A stretch of 64,000 nucleotides of DNA from Distichodus sexfasciatus (taxonomy: Eukaryota; Chordata; Actinopteri; Characiformes; Distichodontidae), in contig JAVGVS010000295.1 of the NCBI GenBank assembly GCA_032718565.1, forward strand, positions 377,032 through 441,031, in the 5' to 3' direction. Below the pieces are notes generated by a model that ran no database searches, was not told the origin of the DNA, and was given only the letters and a program-made list of their open reading frames with translations. Each line of letters begins with the position of its first letter. Position 1 is the stretch's first letter. The position numbers and the translations under genes are program-made. Of the stretch, positions 1-11,740 are shown piece after piece.

Positions 1-261
1 TCGGTCAAAATTTCCCCTTTATTACAGATACAAAACATATTTTAGCTGATAAATAACCACAACAACCAGCGTTCTACTCACAATTCTGCCATTTATTTAG
101 ATTTTCCCATAGATTTTCCAACGTTTATTCTGGAACGCGCGCCCAAAGCTTCATTGTGACGCGGCTCCGGGGCGCGCGCAGAGGATCGTGGGAAATGTAG
201 TTCTCTGCAAAAGCAGCTCATTTTATAGGCCAAATTGGTTCAATATGACAAACTTCAGTAT
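1..261. other. Noncoding left edge with a short CpG-rich block
   Basis: No coding potential is visible. Positions 128-185 are unusually rich in CpG for this window. They are followed at 189-201 by a reverse-strand copy of the ZNF143/Staf-type core (ACTACATTTCCCA on the minus strand). This could be the remains of a promoter or part of a repeat; the sequence alone does not decide. Confidence 0.3.
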
Positions 262-592
262 TTCATTTTCAATTGATCAAATTTTTTTCAATTTTATAAC
301 ATTATAGTGTAATCAATAAGAAAGAAGAAATATTTATATGTCTAAATGAAAAATTTTTGAGAACAAATAATTCAGCATATACGTGTGTGTGTAATTATTA
401 CATTGTTTTAGTAGGAAATCAGTATTTCAATCAAGCATTTCTTTAAGCATAACAATAATCTCAGTTGTGTATTCAGACATTTTAAAGCAGTATTTTATGT
501 TTATAAAAAGACTGTAACTGTATCAGTTTTGTATCGGTATCGGCAGATATCCAAATTTAGAATATCGGTATCGGCCATAAAAAAGTGGTATC
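262..592 (+). repeat. Dispersed TATCGG-rich repeat, copy 1
   Basis: The stretch ends in repeated TATCGGTATCGG units (about 530-592). The body at 355-560 matches the reverse complement of 50310-50525 over roughly 200 bases, with shared words such as GTAATTATTACATTGTTTTAG and GTATTCAGACATTTT. It is therefore a dispersed element, probably a non-autonomous DNA transposon. Its boundaries and superfamily are not resolved, and a Tc1 relic abuts its right end. Confidence 0.7.
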
Positions 593-1262
593 GGCCCATC
601 TCTAGTCCAAATATGAGAATTTTGGATCCACCCACTGTGTGGTTCCCACCGTGAAGCATGGAGGAGGAGGTATGACACTGGTGACACTGTTGGTGATTTA
701 TTCAAAATCCAAGGCACACTTAACCAGCATGGCTACCACAGCATTGTGCAGCAACATGCCATCTCATCTGGTTTGTGCTTAGTGGAACCACCATGTGTTT
801 TTTAACAGGACAATGACCCCAAACACATCTCCAGACTATGTAAGGGCTATTTGACCAACAAGGAGAGTGATGGCGTGCTGCATCAGATGACCTGGCCTCC
901 ACAATCACCCGACCTAAACCCAATAGAGACCACAAATGAGGTTTGGGATGAGTTGGACCGCAAAGTGAAGGCAAAGCATCCAACAAGTGCTCAGCATCTC
1001 TGGGAACTCCTTCAAGACTGTTGGAAAACCATTCCAGGACAATACCTCATGAAACTCATTGGAAGAATGCCAAGAGTGTGCAAAGCTGTCATCAAAGCAA
1101 AAGGTGTCTACTTTGAAGAATCTAAAAAATAAAACATATTCTGGTATAACACTTTTTTGTGTACTGCATTATTTATTTCAATATTAAAATACAATGTAGA
1201 AAATAATAAAAACAAAGAAAAGACATTTAACAGGAAGGTGTGTCCAAAATTTTATAGGTCGA
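593..1262 (+). mobile_element. Tc1/mariner transposon relic, C-terminal transposase and 3' end
   Basis: An open frame at 806-1129 encodes the C-terminal half of a Tc1-type transposase. It contains QDNDPKH (Asp codon 809-811) and [11 protein letters not shown] (Glu codon 926-928). The two catalytic residues are 39 codons apart, leaving 38 between, which fits the DD38E Tc1 group rather than the usual DD34E. The N-terminal part at about 600-800 is recognisable but frame-shifted with stops. The 3' end at 1228-1250 carries the terminal motif GGTGTGTCCAAAATTTT. The 5' terminal repeat is missing, so this copy is dead. Confidence 0.85.
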
Positions 1263-2190
1263 TTTCTTGTCATCTGCTTCGCTTTGTTTGTGAAGTATCA
1301 GGACAAGTATTGACAGCAATCCAGAAATTAGTCTGCAATGGCATAAACAACACAGGCACTTTACCTGCAGCGGGTGACTAACCTTTCCAATCACGGCACG
1401 TCATTTCTCGTTCTGACGCCATAACGTCTTCTTAATGGCATGCAATTTCTGTCTTTGACAAAGGCGGCTAAAATTATTCCACTCGTAAGCCCGTAAAAAT
1501 AACCTTCTTTAAATCAATCCAAATTACTGAAGACGAGAAGTCAAAAGATTATCCGTGCATGTCACATAGGAGGGGGCAGAAAAGTCTGACACGCACTCAG
1601 GCACTGGCATATGCCAAAGCAGCAGTTTGACGGATAATAGGGTTTCTCTGTGTTAGGAATTATTACAGGTCAGGACCCCCTGGTGCATGTCATGGTGACT
1701 TCTAATTGCAATTTACGTAATATAAGAGCAAGAGAGTTTTGGTAACTGGTCGAAAGAGATGAAAAAAATGATTAGGGACTTGTCAGAAATGACAGTCTTC
1801 AGTTAAGCTCTCTCTCTCTCCCTCTCTCTCTCTCTTTGCTTTTTCAACTGTGTGAGGTTTTCATTCTCAGCAATTAACTCCCACTGGAATCTCACGACTG
1901 ATTGACAGGTAAAACATCTATATTTGTTACAAAAAAAGACTAAAGCAATCGACTTCAGTCTTCAGACAGACAATATACAGTAACACTCGCCTTTGCCAGT
2001 ACCTTTGGGATACTTCTGTAAAGAATAGTATCATTTTTTGTGTCTTTATTATACGCTATTCAGTTGAATATGTGCAGAACTATACTAGTCTCAGCTGTAC
2101 AAGTACACCAAATCTGTCATTTTTTTGTTAATCAGCATATTTAGGATGTGAAAAGTAAAGTATGTTCTGCCTCCTGTGGCCTTTCCCGAA
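1263..2190. other. Intergenic, no gene seen
   Basis: AT-rich unique-looking DNA without an exon I can support. It includes a CT microsatellite at 1807-1836. Nothing else was recognised. Confidence 0.5.
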
Positions 2191-2209
2191 ACTACACTTC
2201 CCATAATGC
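2191..2209 (+). promoter_or_regulatory. ZNF143/Staf-type binding motif
   Basis: ACTACACTTCCCATAATGC is a near-consensus match to the long ZNF143 (SBS) motif, which is known from vertebrate promoters and chromatin-loop anchors. No promoter architecture or coding exon is visible nearby, so it may instead belong to an unrecognised repeat. Confidence 0.45.
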
Positions 2210-3190
2210 CCCTGAATACTGGCTTGCAACAGGGGACTCCAGGTGGCCCAAAACAAATGAGATGAGGTGTGGCTGTTCATTAAGCAGCTCCTAGTGTTGT
2301 GCTGATTAGAAGTGAAGATGTCTAAGCATAAAAACTTCTATTTCTGGATTCACCCTCCAGTCTTCCTCTGGAAAATAAAAAAGTATAAGTTCATTGTACA
2401 TTATTGCACCTACATCATTGTTAATTATTTTATGTTTTATGATTCAATCTTCTTTTATTCAGGTGAAACTTTTATGTTTATTTTTCAGCATATATTAACA
2501 TAACCTGAAAGGGTGTTTGAAGCTAATTCATATGCTAAGGTATGAACTGCTACAACTTTTTATTTCCTGCATAATTTTTGTTGATGGTGTTCATGTAAAG
2601 ACTTAACCTTATGAGAGCTCAGCATGCATGGATAATAAAGTATTCCAAGTGTATTTTGAGATCAGCTTATTTCCTTCTGGCAAAATGCTTTTATACATAT
2701 ATTTTATTATATATTTTAAAAATATATAAAATAAACTATAGAATGTCCCTGCTTGCACATCTTTGCGAAAGAAATTATTAGCTACTTTTTAAGTACTATA
2801 CACACCTAAAAACCTTCACCAACAAAATATTTCTTATGATATTAAGGGAACAAAGTAAAAAATCAATAAAAAACATTTGCTCATTTAAAAAGACAATAAT
2901 CCGGTTTGTCTTGGTGTTTTCACTTGGAAATATGTTAAACATAAGTATAAGGCATGCGTATCTAGCATGCGCTATTCCAATAATATAAGCCAATAAATAA
3001 CGGGATAGAAGAATGCTAAAAAATGTCACAGATCTCAAAAAGTTAAGGTCTAAGGATCTTATCTGAGATTAAACAGCCTCCAATAGGGCTGCTTTAGGTT
3101 TATACAGATGCACAGTTTATGTTCATGGCTCTTAACCAGAGCAATTTTACATTTTCTCTGTCTCCGTCGAATAACCAACACTTTATTCGA
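2210..3190. other. Intergenic AT-rich DNA, nothing recognised
   Basis: Open frames here are short and AT-driven. I see no exon, RNA gene or complete repeat. Confidence 0.5.
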
Positions 3191-3358
3191 GTGATTATTT
3201 ATCATTGTGAACACACAGCACAGCTTTTGACAGTGTCTGGGGAGCAGTGCTTGGGGATGGAACCCTGCTCATGAGTCACTCAATGGTACCTTTACCAGTC
3301 TGAGACTTGAACCCTCTGATAATGGGGCCAACTCCCAAACCGTTACGCTACCAACCGC
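3191..3358 (-). repeat. SINE family A (tRNA-headed), minus-strand copy
   Basis: Read on the minus strand it begins with the head GGTAGCGTAACGGTTTGG. It continues through the shared body (GGTACC, GAGCAGTGCTTGGGGA in reverse) and ends with TCACAATGATAAATAATCACTC, as in the other copies of this window, for example 62603-62865. It is somewhat decayed. Confidence 0.75.
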
Positions 3359-3443
3359 CACTTCATGCGTTTGCTCATGGGCCCTACTTTTCCTTTTCCT
3401 GTTCCAGCTTTTAGGCAGCTCACCATATCCCAGTCACCAACAC

Positions 3444-3640
3444 TTTTACATTTATGTCATTTATAAGAAGCCCTTATTCTGTTTCCTAACTACAGTGACT
3501 GTCTCCCTGGAGCAACTTGGTGTTCATGGTCTTGCTCAGAGGATAGGTCTTCTCTCCTAGGATAGAAACTTTCAATTTTATGGTCACCAAGACAAGATTC
3601 CTTCTATACAGACCACTGCACCACCACTACCATACATACA
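3444..3640 (-). repeat. SINE family C-like copy, decayed
   Basis: It shares with 18519-18709 and 9061-9195 the diagnostic run of a CATTTA...TTAT end, then a stretch resembling AGTGACTGTCTCCCTGGAGCAACTTGG, then a GGTCTTGCTCAGAGG block. The tRNA-like head is not clearly preserved. Confidence 0.55.
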
Positions 3641-6269
3641 TTGTTGGAAAAAATGGTTCTCATCCAGATGTTATTATCCAGGACCATGCTAGCAGTATCT
3701 AGAATATGTTTTTCCTGTGCTTGGTCTCAGTGCTAATACAGCAAAATCTATTATTTATGCCTCTTAATCACCCAGCAACACAGCTTGGAAGAGGCCAAGC
3801 TCCATAATACAATGCTAATGTATGATGTGTCGTAAGAGACGGAGGCAACGCACCACGGCTATCATAAGGTGGACACATCAAAGAGAGGCAGGAATGACTG
3901 ATGCTCAGCCAGTGTGGCATAAGGGCCACTCCTCAACGTTTCATAAGGCCTCTTCAGCCACCTCTCCTTGCTCATTCACTCATTCACCCACCCTTTTGTT
4001 TATATCCGTTTGTCTTGTCCAAAGACTTCATCAAAGCCAATGAGACTATGAGGATATGAATGAGAGAGCCCTTGAAGTAACAGCACACTGGAAAGGTGTG
4101 TTCGTTTAGATGCACTTACGGGATTGGAGATTGATGTTCTTGCTTCAGACCTTTTGAAACAAGCCCAACTGGTATCAAGCAGATGTTTGTGAAACTAATT
4201 ATAACATACAAAGCCTTGAATTAGCAATTTTGGCCGATTATAATTACATTATAAGTAGTACAATACCCAGTTTATGACCATGTGATGTGGACCAAGATCA
4301 AGTCTCATTCACCAATATTTTCTTATGTGTTCTTTCTTAAATTTGTTCTTAAGAAAGTAAAGACATTATAAAATTATACAACTGTAGAATTGAAGCAAAG
4401 ACAAGCTAATGTAACAGGCATGCAACAAAATTTGCACTCTTCATGCTCTTACCTAAGAACAAATCTCAGATGAGAAAACACTGGTGAATGTCAGAATTTT
4501 TGTAAAACTGCGTAAGAGATTTTTAAGAACAAATTCCTTTTTATGAATGAGGGCCAATGTCTTTTTAGCAAATAGCTTTTGGTGAAAACCAAAAATTATC
4601 AGCAAAAGCATTTTACTAAACTCGGATTTCATTTCCTTCTGGTTAGTGGAAGCACAGAACAAGATGGAGGATTCCATTGGAACAGATCCGCCTGGTCTGC
4701 ATGTGTTTGTTTCATGGTAAGATGGCTACGCTTTGGCAAAGCTTAAAATCACCCATGGTGAAAACACACTTTCTGCAATGACACCTCGGAAAGACTCAAC
4801 AAAAAGGTCCTGTTTATAATGCCATAGTTTCCTGGGTGAAATTCAAATAACAATGGGATGCATATATACTGCCTGCTATAAAGCCAGTACCCTGATCGAA
4901 GTGTGAAGTAAAGTGTTTTGGGGAGGGTCTGAATATTCAGTCTGTTCCTTGGGTCTGATGCTTGACTATACTGTCTGACTGCTTGGGGAAAGAAAAAAAA
5001 AACTAATCTCACATTTCTCTGACCATGCATTAGCAGGAACTTCTGTAATGTGCTTCCAAATGAAAATTGCCGCTTTGTTGTTGGTTGTAAGTTGATATGG
5101 GTGTTTTATTCAGTGGCTAATGGACTGACTCATACTGTATACTGTGATATTAAGATCAGTTTGAGGAAAGTCCAAAAAGAAGATTAGCAGATATGCTTCA
5201 ACAGCTGTATATACTTAAATTGAAGATATTACATTGATAGTAAACAATCGATAACATTGATTGTACTCCATTATAGAGGACTTTGTCATGTTCAGAGCTT
5301 TTGTTAGGCAATATTCATTGATATAATTCATGCTTATATTGTTCAAAAGAGGGATTATTCAAACATATTTAAATGTTTCCCCTTTGTCTGAAGCATTTAA
5401 TTAAGAGCAGCATATTCGTGCATTTTGATAAATGTTAAAATGCTAAACTAAAATGTTAAAAATGTTGACATTTATGCTATAGTAAATAAATGTTCTATGT
5501 GAATGAGATGAGATTTCTCTTACTACACTATGATCTGTTGTTAGCATTTAAGAGACGCAAAGCAACACAAAAGGATTTTTAAAAAACACAAAGCAAAGTG
5601 TGTACCTTGATGATTTTTTTCTTGTATCATCTTTTTATTGCATAATTGTAGAAAAAATGATCATTAAAGTGATGTTTTGCCCCATAACTGTTTTGAGGTT
5701 TTTTTCTTGCGAAAATAGCAACAATAGCGTTTGTAAACCTCTATTTATGTGCACGTGTGTGTGTTTTGTGTTTTCTACCTTCCCTGTCACCTGATTATGT
5801 TTATGACTGCTGGAACACTTAATTTACAGCTCTGGGAATTCACTGATGAAATCTTAGTAACACAAAACAAATTTGCCCTTACAACATCTACAAGGCCATG
5901 GAGCCCTCCAAAGATCAACTCTGAAATTGCATTTATTAAAGCAGTGCCTTGTGCACTCTTGCAAAGCGCACAGTTTAGGTCTATGTGAAACCAGTTATCT
6001 TGAAACAGATTTCAAAATGAGCAAGGTCTAGTTGAGGGACTGTAAATCAATATTTCGGGTTTGTGTACTGGCGAAGCGAACATATTTGAAAAACTCAGAA
6101 ACTTGAATCTGGATATTAGATGCAAATACAAATAGATTGTCATATTTGTAAATAAAATGGTCGGGAAATCTATTTGCTATATCTATTTACTAAGAGATTC
6201 ACAGTTCAAAAACATTGCCCATCTTATTTTGACTGAGATATTTTCCGACAAACATTGTGTTTGATAACT
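3641..6269. other. Intergenic, no gene or clear repeat
   Basis: About 2.6 kb of AT-rich DNA. Open frames are all under 100 codons and resemble no protein I know. No terminal repeats or SINE heads were found. Confidence 0.45.
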
Positions 6270-6930
6270 TCGTGCCCGATCCAGTCGTGCCGCCGAAGGC
6301 AAACAGGAACGGTAGCGTGCGGAAAAGCTTTTCTTCATTAAACCAGCCTGCTCTTATTTTTGATACTTAACTTGGAAATTGAATAGCAAACATCAGAAAA
6401 CATATTGCAACACTGCCAGGGGCAGCCCCGGCGTGGCCCAAATAAAAAACAACAAAGAGCACCTTTAATTATTTTGTGTCTCCCAATAACAACTTTAATT
6501 GGCTCGCCGAGGCGGCCGGGGCCCGCGGAGGCTGAGCGCGGGTTCCGCGGGGACCTGACGGCGACCGATACCCGTCCCCTAATGGCTGCTCTCCCCGGTT
6601 CTTGAGTCACAGGCCGCTAATGACACAGTTGTCACCGCTCTCGTTATCGTGGGGCCGCCCCCAGCAGGCCATCGCCAGGGACAAGCTTAATTGGGGAACG
6701 GGGTGTGGCTAGAATTAGACTCGACGGCGGTCACTGTTGCATGGATGAGCAGACTTGATAATAGTCTCCCCAGAGGCCGTATTAATCTACAGTTTCAAAC
6801 CTGTAAATTGAACACCCCACGCTCAGAGACCTCTCCGGGCGCCTCTGGCATCCCATGCTCTTTGGAGTGCGCAAGTTATTTACGTCAAGCATTGACTTCC
6901 CTTTTCACTCTAAGAAGAGTCAGGTGAGAG
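6270..6930. promoter_or_regulatory. Candidate conserved noncoding element / enhancer 1
   Basis: This 660-bp island differs sharply from its surroundings. It mixes GC-rich blocks (6505-6560, 6645-6670) with closely spaced homeodomain cores: TTAATT near 6496 and 6688, CTAATG near 6616 and TTAATC near 6783. There is no repeat and no believable frame. This texture is typical of deeply conserved developmental enhancers, but conservation is not tested here. Confidence 0.4.
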
Positions 6931-7029
6931 TTTCATGCACGTTTGATTTTACCGTAACTTTTCTTTGTGACTGGAATCGTTAGTGATTCACATCGTTAAA
7001 GCACGTTGATGAGACCGTTATCGTCCAAC

Positions 7030-7330
7030 ATCTGCTTTCTCCGATCTTGTCTGACAACAAGCATAATTCCTGGCCTTAAAACAGTGAAGTTGTAGTTCAG
7101 CAATCCATTTGAAAAAGCTACTGATCAATTCCCTAAGTGATTTTTTTCATCTAAAGCTGGCAAGCTATCACATTGTGCAGGCCAATTAATGTCAGGCAAT
7201 TAAGAAAGAGGGAACATTTTGCCGTGAAACCCATCATCCGGTAGTCATTGTGGCAGAACTTGTCATGGCAAAAGGAAATGTGTGGACACGTCTGTCAGGA
7301 TGTAAAAGCAGCTAATTCCGCTCTCGGCAG
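7030..7330. promoter_or_regulatory. Candidate conserved noncoding element, weaker
   Basis: Unique sequence with paired homeodomain cores (CCAATTAATG near 7181, GCAATTAAG near 7196) and even base composition, just left of a long AT/CA microsatellite. The assignment rests on texture only. Confidence 0.25.
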
Positions 7331-7441
7331 CCTCAGGCCAGCAAGTAAACAACAACATGTTTTCCGTCAGATAAAAATGGAGTTTGATAACATCAAGCTT
7401 TCGTTTATATTGGATAAAGTTTGAAACACTGTGTTTGCTAA

Positions 7442-7496
7442 ACACACACAAATAATAGACACACACACATATACTGTGTGTATATATATATATATG

Positions 7497-7563
<67 letters not shown>

Positions 7564-7615
7564 AAACAAGTGCACACATATAACTGTATACATGTATATA
7601 TATGTATATATATAC
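7442..7615. repeat. Compound CA/TA microsatellite
   Basis: CA and GTATATA runs lead into an almost uninterrupted TA tract (7503-7563, with one phase slip) and then TGTATA-type units. All open frames over it are repeat artefacts. Confidence 0.97.
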
Positions 7616-9060
7616 ATCACTGGGCCTTGCACTTCATTACAAATTAACACTTTAATTTCTTGATCAATTATTCTCCTTTCTAAAATCCACCAAATTTATG
7701 GTGTGCTGGGTCAAGCTTAAGCTCCACCTTCCCTGTAATGCAAATGCCGTCAGCTAAGCCAGTTTGCTCCTAGGCCACACTTCCAGCCTACACCTCCTTC
7801 ACGGGAAACGCACTGAGAAGGACTCCCACAGAGACCCATTTAGCGGATCTGATCACTTTCTGTAATGACTTGAAACATCTTCTGAGCAGTGTTTTTTTTA
7901 ACTAGTAATATAACCACGGCGCCTTCAGTCCTCTCACGAGAAAGTGGTATGCTGTTGCTATTGGCGTGGATTTCTCTGGGACAGTTTTGAGGCCAAGCCC
8001 TGGCCTTTGTTCCCAAAAAAGCTAGGTTAATCCTGACAGCTTTGTTGGGTTTGAACAGCTGGACTACGTCGGAGCTTTCACCTGTGTGCGCTTCATCGTA
8101 AGCAGAGTTCACTTTTGAGCTATGATTTGCAAGGTTTCACTTCAGAATGACATTTCAGCCTTCAGGGAATGTTTTCACTGAAAGCTGTGCTAGACTGACT
8201 GATGAAAAGATAATACTGTGTTTTTTGTTGGAGAGGGTAAATCTGAGAATAGTACCGCTATGACTTGACTGGCACCCACACTTTTTCTTAACCCAAAGAA
8301 CGCCATGACAGCATGCACTATGAGCTATTATCAGGAAAAGGAACTATTATTTGGAGTCAAGGTCGTCAAAGCCTTAAGCCAGACATTTTATTTCTGCCCA
8401 CAGTCGAGTTTGAGTAAAATAGTCAAAAAGACAAGTGGGGTTTTGTGACTAGGAAACAAGCTCACCTTCATTTTGTAAGAAAGCCCACCCGGAGGAAAAA
8501 AAAAAAAAAAAAGAGCATGTTTCAGATGTTTGTTTTAGCTATCTATTGCGGATTAATATTACAGGTTGTTCCATGTTTCTCATGTTCTAAGGCGCTCATA
8601 TGCCAGATTTCAGCAGCTACAGGTTAAAGCTGCTGCTATCCTCAAGTGTAACAACAATGGTATTATCTGCACACACTCACACTCTGACACGCGCGCATAC
8701 ACACACACACACAACCACACACACAGCCATCTGCCGTGTCTGTCAGAGGACCTGACAGTCTTACCAAATTTCACAGAAGCTGCTGTGTGATGTCACCCAA
8801 GAAATAGCTTCCAAAGCCATCTTCCAGCCCTCTCTCTTAAGTCCACCATGCATTTCACCATACAGCAAGCACGCTGTCATATTCTAAGCCTGACCGGCAT
8901 GCAAACACTCCATTTAGACGTAGTATTATAGATTACATTTCAACTGTTCCTTGGAGAACGCTTCCACGAAGCTATTTTTCCATTTAGAGACAGTGAACTC
9001 ACCTCTGTGCCAATTAAAACACTTTCAATCCTTCTACTGAACAACAAAGAACATTGTTTA
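7616..9060. other. Intergenic, no gene seen
   Basis: Mostly unique DNA with a poly-A run at 8498-8513 and a CA-rich stretch at 8670-8727. The part at 7690-8120 is balanced in composition and could be regulatory, but shows no decisive motif. Confidence 0.4.
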
Positions 9061-9195
9061 GGTCTACATTTGCGGTATTTAGCAGACACTCTCATCCTGC
9101 ATGATTCACATTTTATCTTCCTAGTTACAGGGACAGTGTCCCTGGAGCAACTTGGGGTTTAGTGTCTCACCAGGTGCCCAGTGATTACCTTTGTG
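9061..9195 (-). repeat. SINE family C copy, partial
   Basis: It contains ACATTTGCGGTATTTAGCAGACACTCTCATC followed by an AGGGACAGTGTCCCTGGAGC block and CAACTTGGGGTTTAGTGTCTC. These match the same order in 18519-18709. The tRNA-like head is lost. Confidence 0.75.
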
Positions 9196-9858
9196 TATGG
9201 GCCAATGTAAAATTCTGGACATTATGATAACCTTAAGCAAAAATATCACGTATTGTTAACCCTAATTCTAAACCTAACCCATTTCTAATTTAGTCCAAAT
9301 TATGGTGCTGTAGATAATGCATTCCATACTCTAGCGTTTTTTTTATCGAAAAGCACTGCTGCTACTGTAAGAATAATATTAAATAATTATCTAATGTTAT
9401 TTAATGTTGATACACACATACAGTACTTGAGGAGGAGAGAGCACGCGAACAAGTGTGTGTGCTCATTTTATGTGTTTATACTTAACAAACGCAAGTGAAA
9501 TATTTATTTATTATGGAGAAAAAGTAAACATTTATTGCCTTTTCATGTCCTCGTATGACGCGTTATTAAATGTGTTGGCTTGCGCTGGCCTGAAACGCCA
9601 GAGACTTAGTGACTGAACACGTAAAATAAGGCAGTGATTGGTGAGGAAAAAAATCCGACAGACGATTGAGCAACATATTTCATTTAAACGGTCCAGTTGT
9701 GTACATATTATTCGCTAGTTGCAGTAATTATGCATTTCGCATCATTAACGACGCAATAACTCTCAATACCTGCCAGGGATAACGATTAACGACGCATATC
9801 GAATCATTTAAGCGTCATCCTCGGCTCCCAAGAGCAAGAGGAAAAGGTTTTCAAGATA

Positions 9859-10412
9859 TACAGCATTGTGCAAAAGTTTTAGGCAGGTGAAAAAATGCTG
9901 TAAACAAAGAATGCTTTCAGAAGAGCATAAATAATGATTGTATATTTTATCAATTTACAAATGCTATGAGCTTAACAAAGCAGAAAAATCTAAATCAACC
10001 AATATTTGGTATTGGTGTTTGCATATACAAGAAGTCCTGAAGTGATGGTATATTCTACAAAGCCCTGATCTAACATCATCGAGTGTGTCTGGGATTACAT
10101 GAAGAGACAGAAGGATGTGAGGAAGCCTACATCCACAGAAGATCTGTGGTCAGCTCTCCAAGATGTTTGGAACAACCTACCAGCCGAGTTCCTTCAAAAA
10201 CTGTGTGCAAGTGTACCCAGAAGAATTGATGCTGTTTTGAAGGCAAAGGGTGGTCACACCAAATATTGATTTGATTTGCATTTCTTTTTTGTTCATTCAC
10301 TGCATTTTGTTGATTGATGAAAAAAATAAATGATTAACACTTCCATTTTTGAAAGCATTCTTGCTTGCAGCATTTTTCACACCTGCCTAAAACTTTTGGG
10401 TACAGTACTGTA
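9859..10412 (+). mobile_element. Internally deleted Tc1/mariner element with both ends
   Basis: Inverted ends read TACAGCATTGTGCAAAAG on the left and the reverse of TACAGTACTGTACCCAAAAG on the right. Both continue into TTTTAGGCAGGTG and an AATGCTGYAARCAA-type stretch, and they are flanked by TA (857-858 and 413-414 of the respective kilobases). The interior at about 10060-10268 encodes only the transposase C-terminus, with DLWSALQDVWNNLP and a KAKGG end. The catalytic core is deleted, so it is non-autonomous. Confidence 0.85.
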
Positions 10413-10931
10413 TATCTCGCCTTTCATCAACACCACGGCTGCAAGTTATATGTATGTAGTTAGCTAGCCTAGCCATAGCAATGATGTATGCTAGGTATAA
10501 GAATTAAATCAAGAAATACCGACTAAACGGTTAATTTTAGTGGTTTGCCGAGATGTTCACTTTTTTATCTGACGTTAAATAATTTTATAAGAATGACTTA
10601 TTTTACCCGTTTATATGTATTGATAATATGTGGTTATCCGCAGCATCAAGTAAAGATCTACAATCTGCCATAGATCTTTAAGGAAACATGAGAAACCTCA
10701 GACATCAGAGTAGAATGTTCAGGAAGACAGTTCAGTTGTTTGTCTGTTCCAGTTCTGTCCTGGGGCTTTGATGTGGCAATGATAGATTAAACTAGCAAAC
10801 AAAGTTATAACTAGCAAACATAGTTGAACACCCTAGAACACACTACAACTCTGTGTCGTCACCCGCTATAGTTCTTATTATTGTTGTCATGGTTACCATT
10901 GTCCCTTATTGTATGTAAGGAATTTAAGTTA
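10413..10931. other. Intergenic, nothing recognised
   Basis: AT-rich DNA between two Tc1 relics. No exon or repeat boundary was seen. Confidence 0.5.
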
Positions 10932-11398
10932 CACTATATTGCCAAAAGTATTCACTCACCCATCAATATAATTAAATTCATATCTCCAATCATCATAGCC
11001 ACAAGTGTATAACTTCAAGCACCTAGGCAAGAGATTTTGGACAATTTCATGCTCCCAATTTTGTGGAAACAGTTTGGGGAATGGCCCCTTCCTGTTCCAA
11101 CATGACTGCGCACCAGTGCACAAAGCAAGGATCATAAAGACCTGGATGAGCGAGTTTGGTGTGGAAGAACTTGACTGGCCTGCATAGAGTCCTGACTTCA
11201 ACCCAATAGAACACCTTTGGGATGAATTAGAGCAGAGACTGCGAGCCAGGCCTTCTCAGTGTCTGACCTCACAAATGTGCTTCTGGAAGAATGGTCAGAG
11301 TGGCGCCATCTTGTGCAAAGAGCCAATAGTGACGGACTTTTCAGCGAGGCACAAGCAGCCTGTGCAGCATGTTCTTTATGTGACTGTGTGAAAATGTA
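10932..11398 (+). mobile_element. Tc1 transposon relic (DD34E type), 5' end and broken transposase
   Basis: It starts with CACTATATTGCCAAAAGTAT, a Tc1 terminal repeat. The interior encodes a transposase core: Asp codon 11104-11106 in a QHDCAPVHK context, and Glu codon 11209-11211 in SPDFNPIEHLWDEL. These are 35 codons apart (34 between). A stop codon at 11185-11187 interrupts the frame and the reading decays after about 11290. The 3' terminal repeat is absent. It is related to the minus-strand relic at 49550-50288. Confidence 0.85.
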
Positions 11399-11529
11399 AT
11401 TCGCAGTTTGTGATAAATGTTATGGTAAAGGTAAGTTAAAAACTTACCTGGGTAGCAATCCTATAGTATTTTTTTCACCAATGCTAGACCACATTCTGAG
11501 CTGGAGCACATTCTTCCCATACTCCAGTT

Positions 11530-11710
11530 TGTGTCAATCTATTCCTACGTGGTACAGAACTGAAGTCAAAGTATTACTCATTGTTTATAAGTCACTTTAT
11601 GTGGTTCAGTTTTGAGAACTGTACAGTATCTCTGACTTGTTTGCTGAATCTAACCCTCATTTTATAATCTCAACCTTGTTTACAGCTGCAGTTAGTGGTG
11701 ACCAGATCTG
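11530..11710 (+). mobile_element. Possible decayed LINE fragment
   Basis: Reading at about 11535-11625 gives a YRTEVKVLLIVYKSLY-like stretch. This resembles the segment near the C-terminus of L2/Rex-type reverse-transcriptase proteins. The frame is short and then breaks, so this is weak. Confidence 0.35.
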
Positions 11711-11740
11711 AAACAAAAACAGAAGATGCACTGGCCTTTG

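Noticed and set aside
7263..7650. Three frames of 70-104 codons rich in Ile and Tyr
   Set aside because: They are artefacts of the TA/CA microsatellite.
9258..9285. Telomere-like TAACCCTAA words
   Set aside because: Only a few degenerate units; not an array.
11005..11187. 60-codon frame as an independent small gene
   Set aside because: It is the interrupted core of a Tc1 transposase with a stop codon before the NPIE motif.
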